Source: Anisodus tanguticus (taxonomy: Eukaryota; Streptophyta; Magnoliopsida; Solanales; Solanaceae). Taken from it: DNA of 64,000 nt. The position numbers and the translations under genes were made by a program. This document shows, piece by piece, positions 10,460-21,289 of the stretch. The stretch covers positions 45,596,859 to 45,660,858 of the forward strand of contig CM067547.1 in assembly GCA_034509755.1 (NCBI GenBank), given 5' to 3'. The notes beneath the pieces were generated by a model. The model was not told where the DNA came from, ran no database searches, and worked only from the letters and a program-made list of their open reading frames with translations. Position 1 is the first letter of the stretch. Each line of letters begins with the position of its first letter.

Positions 10460-12700
10460 TATATTTATTTCATCCTTTTAGTGAAAGCTCTATTATCCCT
10501 TCTCAACTTTTGACGTTTTTGTTCCATTTTGCTGCGCGGAAACTAAAAGTTGGTAAAATTGGACCCTTGTTTTCATCATGCCTAGCGACTAGCGCCAATC
10601 AAGCTCTGCTCTTTCTTCCGTTCATAATTGTGGAGCTCACTTTTGTTTGTTAAGGAAATAAATATTCTATCTCTTTTAACCATTTATCGCTTGACACGTA
10701 CATGATCGGTAAAAAATTACAGTATATATATAGGATAATTTTTTGGTGATTATATACATATATATTAACTTTTGAACACCTGAACAAATGCAAAAGATTA
10801 GCTCAAGCGGTCCAAGGTGTTCAAAATTATCTCTAGCATTCTAGGTTTGATTCTCAGTGACAACGTTATTTTGATGTTTAACTTCTTTTTTTCGAATCCC
10901 GTGAGTGAAAATCCTGAATTTACCACTGGACAAGTACGACCACTATGCCTTGAAGGCTATACCTTTCAAGCTTAATTAAAATTCGCTTATTTTAAAAGAT
11001 GTTTTTTGTTAGAATTATTTTTTTTAAAGTACTTTAAAAAATAGCATATAGTGTTTGACTAATTAATTTTAAAAAATATTTTTATCAATATTAGATCAAC
11101 AATTTAATTTGTATATGGCCGAGGTTCTAAATATGTTTATGTAGAAAAACTATTTTTTAAAAAAGTTTGATCAAATACTTCAACTTTTTAATTAAGCAAC
11201 TTTTAAAAGAATAAACATTTTTAATTTTCCAAAAACTTGATCAAACAGGTTATTAGTCATTTTTGGACAAGTCTATTTTAATTTTAGTTTCATCAAATTC
11301 TCTACGGGAATTTTAGTTCCATTTTGTATTTTTTCAGTTCCATTATATATAAATGTAAACGAATATTCTGTCTAATGAGACGTTGTTAGTTTATCATTTG
11401 AGAGTAACAATAATGTAAAAATAGACTTCACAAAGTTTGTCGGAATGTAATGAGGAGGGCGTGAATTTATAGTGCATGTCACTTGGTCACGTGATTTTGA
11501 ATTTTAGACATGGACCAACAAACATAATTAGTTCTCTTTTTGGTCCGTTTCATTTTTTTTTTTTTTTATTAACTCTTTTCAACTTTTCACATGATATGTT
11601 GAAGATCACAAGATTAAAAGATATTTTAATACATTCTACATATCTTTAACTAATAAATACATGATTCAAAAATCTTCTTTATTTTTTAAAACTTTGTATA
11701 AATCAAAATCAGACAAATACTTTAAAACTGAGGAAATACTCATTTATTTCACAGTAATGGAACAACTAAGCGAAAAGGATTTTGTCCTGGCCTGTTTAAA
11801 AAGAATTGCCAAAATACATGTGTTTGAATATCAATAACGAGGTTCATTGCAGGAATTAGGCAACGAGCCTACATGTAGAACACCCTTCAAAATTAATGTA
11901 CAGAAATAATATTCTCACTCACCTAAATACTGCATTATACTTTATAGATATTTATCATAGATTACAGATATTTATAAAAATGTTCCGACACAATGACTGG
12001 AACCTCAACTACAGTAACAGCAACAGCACCAGAGTTCAAGAAAGTATATTGGAGCCAAAGGAACAGCAGTGTCTGCAGAGAAAACAAGAGATGAGTTTCG
12101 TGTAAAAAGAAATTGTGCTTCAGGTATCCTAATGAAATATACAAGCGTAAGTCTTGGTGAGATTTATAATCTTAAAAATATAACAAATTATTAGCTACTA
12201 CAAATAAAAAAGAATTTGATTATAATAATAAAATTATGCTAATAATGTATACAAAATGCACAAATCACAATGTAAGAGATGAGAGATGGGCAAAGGTATT
12301 TATTAAGAAACTCAACAAGAACAGATAAATTGTGATTTCTTTCTATTTTTTCTAGCCTTGGTGGAAAGAGTTAGCTAGTACATGTTGCTAGTGGGACGTG
12401 ACAATCATGAAATTAGTCGAGGTGCGTGTAAGCAGACTCAGACACCACAGTTATTAAAAAAAACTCTAACAAGAACAAAAGGCAACAATATCATAGAGGT
12501 AAGGAAAGAAGAATTGAAACAATACAAAAAAAATAAATACAGAGTGGGGTTCGCAATTGAAAGGGCAAAATGGAAAACGAAAAAATAGTTGTAATCGTAC
12601 ATAGATTTCTTTTCCCCACAATAATCGTACATAGAATACGTAGGGATCGGGTACCTTTGTAAAACAATATGCTTCAGCTGTTCGTGCTTGAACACTTCCG
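10460..12700. other. AT-rich intergenic region with a SINE-like sequence
   Basis: No supported gene. It contains the SINE-like sequence at 10790-10990. A weak Stowaway-like remnant lies at about 11535-11745, with gtccgtttcatt at the left and aaactgaggaaatac at the right. The rest is low-complexity A/T sequence. Confidence 0.4.
10790..10990 (+). mobile_element. tRNA-derived SINE-like sequence
   Basis: A box-A-like stretch (tagctcaagcgg, 10799-10810) and a box-B-like stretch (ggtttgattctc, 10844-10855) are spaced as in a tRNA gene. They are followed by a non-tRNA body. No cloverleaf can be drawn, so a SINE or its remnant fits better than a tRNA gene. No target duplication was found. Confidence 0.4.
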
Positions 12701-12727
12701 ACAACGAATTTCGTTCTGCAAGCTGCT

Positions 12728-12819
12728 CCCCGATTATAAGTTCTCTTTGACCACGATCTATAGGAACCAGACTATCTACCGCTTTTAAACCTGTTTGCAT
12801 AGGCTTGTGCACAGATTTG
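12728..12819 (-). pseudogene. atp1: nuclear insert of mitochondrial atp1 (ATP synthase alpha) fragment
   Basis: Read on the minus strand the codons give KSVHKPMQTGLKAVDSLVP and then IDRGQRELIIG. This is the segment of mitochondrial atp1 directly before the Walker A loop. Where the ATP-binding loop (DRQTGKT) should follow, the sequence switches to unrelated codons. It is a roughly 30-codon piece with no start or splice signals, so a NUMT. The plastid atpA version differs at several of these residues and fits less well. Confidence 0.75.
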
Positions 12820-12844
12820 TATGTCTCGCCCAAGAGGTGAGAAG

Positions 12845-12904
12845 AGTTGAGAATAAAGTGGCGAACGGGTGCGTAACACGTGGAAATCTGCCGAACAGTT
12901 CGGG
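12845..12904 (+). pseudogene. rrn18: nuclear insert of mitochondrial 18S rRNA (rrn18) fragment
   Basis: Contains gtggcgaacgggtgcgtaac and then atctgccgaacagttcggg, the plant mitochondrial small-subunit rRNA region. The upstream tgtctcgccc (12822-12831) may be another piece of the same gene with the intervening part deleted. It lies 25 bp from the atp1 piece in opposite orientation. This is a fragment, not a functional rRNA. Confidence 0.75.
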
Positions 12905-12944
12905 TGATACCTTATCGGGTCTTTAAACGTTGCTTTTTGTTGAC

Positions 12945-13075
12945 GATCTAGTAGCTCAGTTGGTTGGCTACCTGAACTTTCACCTTGTTGGTAAGAGTTC
13001 GAATTCCCACATTGTAATCTCTTTCCCGTTTTCCCTTCCCATGCTCCTATGTAATAAAACAATTTTTTTTAAAAA
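12945..13075 (+). mobile_element. tRNA-derived SINE, copy 1
   Basis: Box A tagctcagttgg (12952-12963) and box B agttcgaattcc (12996-13007) are followed by a body ending cctatgtaataaaac and an A/T-rich tail. The 13244-13370 sequence is a diverged second copy with the same order of blocks, which supports a SINE family (SolS-like by my recollection) rather than a tRNA gene. Confidence 0.65.
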
Positions 13076-13243
13076 AAAACATAGAATACACTTTAGAGAA
13101 ATATCTATATGAGGAATATAGAGAAACGTCACTTAAATAGAGGTTAGAGCACATTATGTGAAGTGCAGAGCCGCTCAAATGAATATTCATTTTGATAATT
13201 TCTCCTTATCCTTTTTTTTCATAGAATCACTAAGTTTGAAAAA

Positions 13244-13370
13244 TCTTAGTAGCTCAATTGATTTACTACATGAACTCTTACTTTATTGGTGATGATTCGA
13301 TTTCCCATAATCTTCTCAGCATTTCCCCTTTCCTACCCCTACATAACAAAACAAAAAATATTAAAATAAA
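13244..13370 (+). mobile_element. tRNA-derived SINE, copy 2
   Basis: Box A tagctcaattga (13250-13261), box B gattcgatttcc (13294-13305), and the same pyrimidine-rich 3' body (cctttcctacccctacataac) as copy 1, with an A-rich tail. It is more diverged than copy 1. Confidence 0.6.
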
Positions 13371-14441
13371 TAAATCACAAAGCTTAAAATTAGACTGTCA
13401 ATTAACAAGCAAAATGGGAGGGGGGGGGGGGGGGGGCTCGAACGAGGAAGTGCTGATTCAATCTTGTCGCTTTTTATTTCATCGTTAAACAAAGAATGTA
13501 ATCTTGAATCTCTTCTTTCCTATTCAATGAAAGAAACAATATTTTATTTCAATCCAAAGCCAAATAGCACTATGCTTTAAGTCTCAGCGTGCACTGAATT
13601 TCCTCTACTACTCCTAGTAAGTATACCACTTTACTTTGAAGTTCCAATATTCAACAAAAAGACATCCAATAAACCAACCATAGTTTCGGTGATTTGCTGA
13701 TTTGGGAAATCATATGTGTCTCACATTATTTTTTGTCTAATGTATGCGTGCAGAACTTCTTTTTTTAAAAATAACACACATTGTTTTCCCCTTTTTCAGT
13801 TGTACTCAGACGGTGTCACTGGACTATAATAAAATACATAGTAAAATATTCATGCTTAATTCTTGGAACATGGTCTTAAAATCTTTGCCATCTGCACATT
13901 CTCCCCAAATAATCCTGAATGTTGGTTTTATTTAAATGAAATGACACTCACTACCCTTCTCTCTTTCTCCCACTGTGGCCTTTAGTTAGCTTTCGTTAGT
14001 GGGGTTAGTAGTAAAAATGATTCTTGAATGTATATCCATCTAGATCTATAACATGGATAACAGTGGTAAAATTTTGTGGGAGAAGTCCAAGAAGATAAAG
14101 GGTCAGAATATGGATAACTATAATCTATATTTGTAGTTATGGGATCTGGCAGGTTAGGTTTACTTATGCAGCTGAGCATTATTGATGCATTTATTATGTG
14201 CAAGCAAAAGAATAGTACTAGTACTATTCCCAAATCTGTTAGCTGTTAAATCAACTTACATTTGATTAAAGTGAGTAAGTTGGGTTTTCAAATTAAGTTA
14301 TAGTTACAGTGTCATTTTCAATGGAATGGTGAAAAACGGAAGAATAGAAAAGAGGAATTTAAGGGAGTAGCTTTACATGTTTAAATGGAAAAGAGTAGAT
14401 AAGCATTGGAATAGTGAGGAAATGAAGATTCCCCAATTTAA
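13371..14441. other. intergenic stretch with a 17-G homopolymer
   Basis: No supported gene. It contains an uninterrupted run of 17 G at 13420-13436 and otherwise ordinary AT-rich sequence up to the MULE. Confidence 0.5.
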
Positions 14442-14442
14442 T

Positions 14443-14583
14443 TGACCCACAAAGTGGACTTTTAAATATAAATAATCCATAAAAATAATATAAATATCTT
14501 TTTTGTGCATGAATTTTCTGTGCAAAAGGACTTAAACGTTAACGACGCGATTAAGTCCTTTTGCGCAGGAAATTCCTGCGCAA
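14443..14583 (+). repeat. left terminal inverted repeat of the MULE, with internal hairpin
   Basis: Aligns with the reverse complement of 22328-22464 from acaaagtgg inwards. Its inner part is itself a palindrome: arms 14503-14535 and 14551-14583 (33 bp each) around a 15-base loop, with the core ggacttaa / ttaagtcc and the outer motif ttgtgcatga. Confidence 0.75.
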
Positions 14584-14843
14584 TAGGTAGTATTATCTTA
14601 CCCTAGCATTCCACATTTTTTAAATATTTATGTTTAGTCCAATTACGCAATAAATTATTGTATTTTACTATCAATTATTCATCTACTCATTTGTACTTGA
14701 TTTGACATGACACTATTATAACACATCCGTTTTTCTATTTAATATGAATTTTGGATGAGGTAAAGACTCATCAATTTCATAAGTTTAAGTCATCTTTTTT
14801 TCAAGTTCTTGAGAAAAATATCAAACTCCAAAGTTCATAAAAA

Positions 14844-17800
14844 ATGGTCTCTCCTCCTTCAACTGTTAAGGTTTCTTTCTTTTGTGATGGAGAGATTCTT
14901 CATGACAATAATATTGTTCGTTATAGTATTTCACCACAATACCATGTTAAGTTTCCAATTACCTTGGATTATGAAACATTACCCAATGCCATATACAAAA
15001 AATGAAAAGTAAGCGTGAGTATGGATTATCTGTAATAGGCAGATATCCAATATACATTGCACCGCAAGGTTTAGTGCTTTATGGGGAATGGAATATCACT
15101 GATGATGACTCTTTGAGGGAATATTTGAGGCACCGAAAGAATATAGGGGGTTAATCACCCTCAATGTTCTTGAAATGTATGTTGAAAAGATACCTCACAG
15201 TCGTAGTGAAATCTTGGCCAGGACTCGTCAAAAAGTCCCTCAAGTCCAGCCTACTCATGGTAACACTTATACGGACATGAGTTCATATGGAAACATTTTG
15301 AGTGGTCAAGTGCCGCTGGAAACTCTAAGCTGATAATTTAATTAAAATTACGATAAAAATTGATAAATATCTATTTTTTAATTATTATTTTGTGTAGTAG
15401 CACATGTTTATTATACGTATGGTAATAGTAATCTTTTTTAATATCTTTTTAGGGGTTACACACCTGATATGAGTAATATTGGGCAATCCTCTCAGTTCGG
15501 TGCAACTGATTATTATTGATAAGTATATTTTTTATTAGTTAAATAATATAAGTGTTTTGATGTTTAGTATTTACAATATTTGAACTGCCTCTGTAGTGAA
15601 AATTATTCACAAAGCTCGTCAGTGGTATCAAACATTGATTTCGGTGCAGTTGATTTTTCTTCAAACCCTGACAATATTGATCATTATCGGTAGGTTCATC
15701 ACTTTGATATTAAATAATCCATATATATTTTGATGTTGGTATTTAAAATATGTTATCGATTTTTCATGTAGGAAGAGGCCTTTACTAGATGGTGATGATT
15801 ATCCAAATCATATAGAAATATCATCGAGTGATAACGATGATATACCGAATGCAAAGGTATTCAATGATGATGACGTAAATATATCAGTTAATGAGGTTGA
15901 TATCCATCCTCATAGGCAGGAACAACAGTTAGTAGAAATGATGCAAAGTTGTCCACACCAGCAAGAACCGCTGGCAGGAAGTCCAATTCACCAGCACAAA
16001 CCGATGGCAGAAAATCCAATTCAGTGGCATTTTGATGTGTTTTCATATCTTGACAATCTTCAAGATCGTCCTGATGCCTTTGTCTTTACCAGAGAAGATG
16101 ATCCAATTTACCAAAAATATGGAAAGAACCGGGAGATCTTATAAATGATGAAGTTCACCTTGCAAAAGGCATGATGTTCTGTTCCAAAAAGGCAATGCAA
16201 AGGGCCGTCAAAATTTATAACATCAAAGAAATGAGGGAGTTTAGGGTTAATGATTCAACCCGAAAGTTGTGGAGATTGGTTTGCAGACGAGAGCATCAAA
16301 ATTGTCAATGGATGCTTCGTGGTATTATTACTCATGATAGTATGTGGACTATCACAAATTTCTACTCAAGTCACACTTGTGATATTAAAGAGAATCGAGC
16401 AGATCATTTTAATTTAGATATAAATATGATTGCTCAAGTATTACTTGTTGACATTGCCGAAACCCCAAGGTACCTTATTCGACCAAGTTCATTATAATTT
16501 TGACATCAATTAAATTACCATTGCTAAATATTATTTGTTTAAACTTGTCCAGGTTCCCCATCAAAGATTGCATTAGAAACGCTGAGAGAGTATATCGTAA
16601 AACGATAAGCAAGAGAAAGGGATATATCGAGTGTAGACGCATTTTGAGATAATTTATGGTACTTGGGAGGGCTCTTTCCAGCAGGTACTGATATATATGG
16701 AAACTCTACAAAAATTCAATCCTAGTACTGTTGTAGAGTGGAAGCTCAACACCCAACCTGGTGTAGCCGGCAATATTTTCAATTTTGTGTTTTGGACATT
16801 CAAATCATGCATTGATGGTTTTGCTCATTGCCGATAGGTCATATTCATAGAGGACACGCATGTGTACGGGATATACGACATCTAGCTACCAATTGCAATA
16901 GGAATGGATGCCAATGGGTCGATATTCCCTCTTACTTTCTCCATTACCGCTAACGAGAGCAACAAGACATGTGGGATGTTTTTGACACATTTGAGGCAAT
17001 ATGTTATTAAGGATCGTATGGGCATATGCGTGTTATCTGATAGAAATTTTGACATATTGAATAATATGTTTCATTTGGAAGGGTGACAACCTCCCTTTGC
17101 TTACCATCACTTTTATTTAAGACATATAAAGGCAAATTTTCAAACGACCTTTAAAAATAGCACACTAAACAAATTGATGTGTGCGGTTGCAATAGAGCAT
17201 CAAGACAAAAAGTTTCTTGTGCGAATGTAGATGATCAAAGCAGTGAAGCCGGAAGCATATGATTGGTTGAAGACAATCAATGTTGACAAATGGACATTAC
17301 ATGCAGATGAAGGGAGGAGATGGGGATGCTAACAACAAACAACTCAAAGTCATTAAATGATTTGCTAAAATCTGCACGGGGGCTGCCCGTTACCGCAATT
17401 GTGAGAATGACTTATAAGCAAATTGTGGGGCGGTTTATGGCTAGAACAAAATAGGCCAAAGCCATATTAGCAGATGATGAAAATGAATGTCAAATCCTAT
17501 AAAAATATTCGAGCATCATAGGAAAAAATATGAGCTACACAATATGGAAGAGTATAACCATACTTAACGTGTGTTACCAAAGTCGGAGATGCAATATTCA
17601 TATCGTTTATGAGATGACGAGAACATGTAGTTGTGGTAAGTGACAATCATACCACATGTCATGTTCTTATGCCATTAACTGTTTTGAGGTAATTGAAAAA
17701 ATGGTATCAAATTATGTGGCATCGGAATACATCGTCAAAAATTATCTAAAAACGTATGCCAGTCGTTTCTACCCACTTGGTCATCACACTTACCGGACAA

Positions 17801-18033
17801 ACGAGCTATTTTCAATGATTTCTAACAAGGAGTATATTCGTAAATTGCGTGTTAAAGCACAAACTCAAATTTTCAATCAAATAGATATTTCGGATAGGAC
17901 ATACTCTCGAAAGTGCTCGACGTGTAAGGAGTTTGACCATGATAAACGTTTGTGTAACCTACGAGGCCGTGGTGGTGAAAGTACATCTGGTAGTGGAAGA
18001 ACCTCTCGTATTGGAAGAGCCTCTTGTGGTTGA
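14844..18033 (+). pseudogene. MULE transposase (MURA-type), decayed
   Basis: Likely start ATG 14844: an N-terminal PB1-like segment (VKVSFFCDGEILHDNN) breaks after about 53 codons. Further segments: acidic exon-like part 15770-16140; MuDR-type DNA-binding domain 16171-16490 (FCSKKAMQRAVKIYNI, LWRLVCRREHQNCQW); MULE DDE domain about 16820-17330 (VIFIEDTHVYG, ANGSIFPLTFSI, VLSDRNFDILN, LRHIKANF); SWIM zinc finger 17626-17670; zinc knuckle C-x2-C-x4-H-x4-C near 17917-17956. The first catalytic Asp context is changed (IDGTH to IEDTH at 16847-16858). The SWIM His is Tyr, with a TGA at 17641-17643. Several stops and frameshifts; inactive. Confidence 0.8.
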
Positions 18034-18231
18034 AGAACCTCGTGATTTTATTAATTTATTTTAATTCTTCTTGATGTATTCTAATTGTCTTGAATTATGA
18101 ATCTTAAGTATTTTTCTTCTTGTGATGAATGATGTATTATTGTTTTTAATGAAGCATCTTGAATTAGGCATTTTATCATCAAAAAAATTCTATTAAAAAA
18201 TTTCATAACATACAAAAATTAGAAAAATAAT

Positions 18232-19047
18232 TTAATCTTCCTCGCTTTCTGGAACCACCTCGTCATCGTCTTCATTTTCATCATCGTCCTTACTTGCATT
18301 CTCTTCCTCATCTTCTTCTCCTTCATTTCTTTCTCGATTATCCTCGTTGTAGTCTAGATCCCAACTATCATCATTAGGAGCACTCGCTTGGTTAACACAA
18401 CAATATTGCACTCCACAATCTAATATTTGTGGTAAATATTTTAAAAGACCTATCCATTCTTGAATTATTGGATAAGAAGAGTCTCGATGAAGATTTTTAT
18501 TTTCTAACAGTTTCCAATAATCTTCTTCATCCGCTCCTCAAAAATTAAGATCGTCTAAAGCATGATACATATTTAATGCTTTCTGCATTTCTGAAATTTC
18601 TTTCATCAAATGTTGGATAACCAGTGGTTCATCCTTGAATTTGGAGGTCTGATATGTAGCAGACAATTCTTGTGGCACAACTAAACTATGTCATCGACGT
18701 AATACCTCATAATCACACATTTTCAAATATAATTGAACCCACTGAACCTTTTCACCTCAAATTATAGCTTCTTCGGGTTTTGAGAATAGTGTTTCACCCT
18801 TAATTATATGTCCATCAACCTTTAAATCAACATTGATAATAATTGGTTGATTTTCAAATGGATGAAGAACACCATACTAGTTTTCATCAGATAAATCCGT
18901 GTAACATCTTAATATCTCTTTTTTAAAATATGATTCTATTGTGTTTGTGTTTATGTTTGTTGTATCCTACCATGAGGCCTTCTTGAACTACCATCACCTT
19001 TTTATCTATTTTTGAACCAACTATTGAATGTGAGTTTTCTAGACATT
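18232..19047 (-). pseudogene. MULE accessory ORF 2, unrecognised, acidic C-terminus
   Basis: A long minus-strand frame reads from about 18930 to TAA at 18232-18234 with four in-frame stops. Each stop sits where TGG (Trp) would fit by one G-to-A change. The product has a YGVLHPFENQPIIINVDL segment, a DSSYPIIQEWIGLL segment and a strongly acidic tail (EEDEEENASKDDDENEDDDE). A possible first exon at 19047 encodes MSRKLTFNSWFKNR. I recognise no domain; it lies where MULEs carry a second gene, but similarity to mudrB is not claimed. Confidence 0.5.
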
Positions 19048-20158
19048 TTTAAAATGTGAGTTTTTTAACTGAATTAGTTATATAAAAGTTCTTAACCAAA
19101 CGAGTTATATAAAAGTTTCGTTATATAAGTGTCATATTTTGCACATGTAAAAGTTGAGCAATATAAGTGTGTCATATAAAGTGGTCAAAAGCGAGCTTAG
19201 TATTGTTAAATCAAGGATGTCATTCCGGAAACTCATATTTTGCGCATGTAAAAGTTGTGCAATATAAGTGTGTCATATAAAGCGGTCAAAAGCGAGTATA
19301 GTGTTGTCAAATCAAGAATGTCATTCCGAAAACTCATATTTTGCGCATGTAAAAATTGCACAATATAAGTGTGTCATATAAAGCGGTCAAAAGTGAGCAT
19401 AGTGTTGTCAAATCAAGGATGTCATTCCGAAATTTTTTATCTATTTTTGAACCAACTATTGAATGTAAGTTTTTTAGACATTTTTAAAATTTGAGTTTTT
19501 TAACCGAATGAGTAATATAAAAGTTCTTAACCAAACAAGTTATATAAAAGTTTCGTTAAATAAGTGTGTCATATTTTGCGCATGTAAAAGTTGAGCAATA
19601 TAAGTGTGTCATATAAAGTGGTAAAAAATGAGCTTAGTATTGTCAAATCAAGGATGTCATTTAGGAAACTCATATTTTGCACATGTAAAAGTTGCGCAAT
19701 ATAAGTGTGTCATATAAAGCGGTCAAAAGCGAGCATATTATTGTCAAATCAAGAATTTCATTCCGAAAACTCATATTTTGCCCATGTAAAAGTTGCGCAA
19801 TATAAGTGTGTCATATAAAGCGGTCAAAAGCAACCATAGTGTTGTCAAATAAAGGATGTCATTCCGAAAACTCATATTTTGCGCATGTAAAAGTTGCACA
19901 ATATAAGTGTGTCATATAAAATGGTAAAAAATGAGCATAGTATTGTCAAATCAAGGATGTTATTTCGAAAACTCATATTTTGCACATGTAAAAGTTGCGC
20001 AATATAAGTGTCATATAAAGCGGTCAAAAGCGAGCATAGTGTTGTCAAATCAAGGATGTCATTCCGAAAACTCATATTTTGTGCATGTAAAAGTTGTGCA
20101 ATATAAGTGTCATATAAAACGGTCAAAAGCGAGCATAACATTGTCAAATCAAGGAGTA
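18999..20158. repeat. internal minisatellite of the MULE, ~100-bp units, with a 435-bp higher-order duplication
   Basis: Nine copies of a 98-101 bp unit marked by gcgcatgtaaaagttg occur at about 19141, 19241, 19341, 19578, 19681, 19781, 19881, 19981 and 20081. The block starting at 19001, including the first codons of ORF 2, is repeated at 19436 (offset 435 bp). The array lies between ORF 2 (leftward) and ORF 3 (rightward), that is, in the place of a shared promoter. Confidence 0.9.
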
Positions 20159-20167
20159 ATATATAAC

Positions 20168-20490
20168 ATGAATGACAAACAACTAGCATTCACATTAAAA
20201 CGAGTTATTATGTCAATTTGGAACCAATTTTCTGATATTAGTTCTATTACATGTTTTACCCAAGCAGACATATTCAATGCAACGGGTAGGACATGGGAAC
20301 TAGATGAGGATGGTTTTAAATACTCAAATAACCCGAACCACAGATACAATAAAGAATACAATAGTACAAAGAGAGCTGAGTGGAATTGGCGTGTTAGGGA
20401 GGCTGAAATGCTAGAATAAATTTTGAGAGCACTTGAACTCAAACGTCCAAAAAGTCATGCTACAAGAGTTCAATTGTTCTCTTAACCGTT
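20168..20490 (+). pseudogene. MULE accessory ORF 3, unrecognised
   Basis: From ATG 20168 the frame encodes MNDKQLAFTLKRVIMSIW, then CFTQADIFNATGRTWELDED and RAEWNWRVREAEMLE, and meets TAA at 20417-20419. The frame goes on after the stop (ILRALELKRPKS) to about 20486. CAA-to-TAA (Gln to stop) would explain the break. Soluble, Trp-rich and polar; no domain recognised. Confidence 0.45.
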
Positions 20491-20741
20491 TTCGCGAAGA
20501 GAACAATCGGATAAAAATATGTTTCCTCAAGGTAGAATATGGTCAACATAGTTACATCAGATTCAGATCCAAGTGGATTTCAAACTGTGAGATATCTGAT
20601 AAAGATGATTCCCCGTGATCCTATTAATTATTTTTTATAATAAAGTAGGTAGATAGGGTCATAATGACGACCTACAGGGTACTTGGGGGTTTGCAACTAT
20701 ATAAGTAGCATTTCATTTGTTATTAAACTACAACATATTCA

Positions 20742-21286
20742 ATGTCGAGTAATAGAAATGTAGATTGGTCGGTATTTCTTCCAAATGATTCAAATAGCAG
20801 TGGTGATGATAACTCAAATCATAGCAGCTATTCAGGTGATTCGAGTTATCTTAAAAACAATGAATTCAAAGATAGATGATTTGAAACCTCACCTTCTTAT
20901 AGAGCGTAATGATGATTTTTGCAATGTGAAATATTTAGATCCACGAGAATATTATTGCGGGTTACGTCGAGAATGAGCATATCGGCATGTCGAATCAGAA
21001 TGTCTTGTTCGTGACTTGGAAAATCTCAACGCTCAAATCCCAACAAGGTTCTCAATGACCATGCCTCGAACTGATCAACATTCTTGTGAGGTTGCCATAC
21101 GGAGGATTAGAAAAGAAAATAACTGAATGCTAGCAAGACGTTGTACATTTTACATGCTACAGTTGGCCGAAGAACAAGATCATCAATGGGTAGAGAACTA
21201 ACATCTCAGAAAGAAGATATGTCTAAAGAAATCCAAAATATTGTTCTGAGAACGATATTGAGGACTTCTATTCTGATGATGATTAG
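20742..21286 (+). pseudogene. MULE accessory ORF 4, unrecognised, acidic C-terminus
   Basis: Starts at ATG 20742 (MSSNRNVDWSVFLPNDSNSS), low-complexity Ser/Asn/Asp at first, then after a frameshift YLDPREYYCGLRRE, YRHVESECLVRDLENLN and RRCTFYMLQLAEEQDHQWVEN, ending SENDIEDFYSDDD and TAG 21284-21286. At least three in-frame TGA codons lie in positions where TGG would fit. It is the last ORF before the right TIR. Its function is unknown; the acidic end resembles ORF 2 in style only. Confidence 0.45.
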
Positions 21287-21289
21287 GGG

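Noticed and set aside
12845..12904. Functional rRNA gene
   Set aside because: Only about 60 bp of the mitochondrial small-subunit rRNA is present, next to an inverted atp1 piece.
12950..13010. tRNA-like box A and box B sequence
   Set aside because: No anticodon arm or acceptor stem pairs, and a second diverged copy with the same non-tRNA body follows at 13244; a SINE explains it.
13420..13436. 17-G and (27139-27157) 19-C homopolymers as possible functional sites
   Set aside because: Single homopolymers are prone to sequencing error and no partner motif was seen.
19931..20167. Upstream extension of ORF 3 into the minisatellite
   Set aside because: The translated repeats (NQGCYFENSYFAHVK type) simply reflect the tandem array; the Met at 20168 begins the non-repetitive protein.
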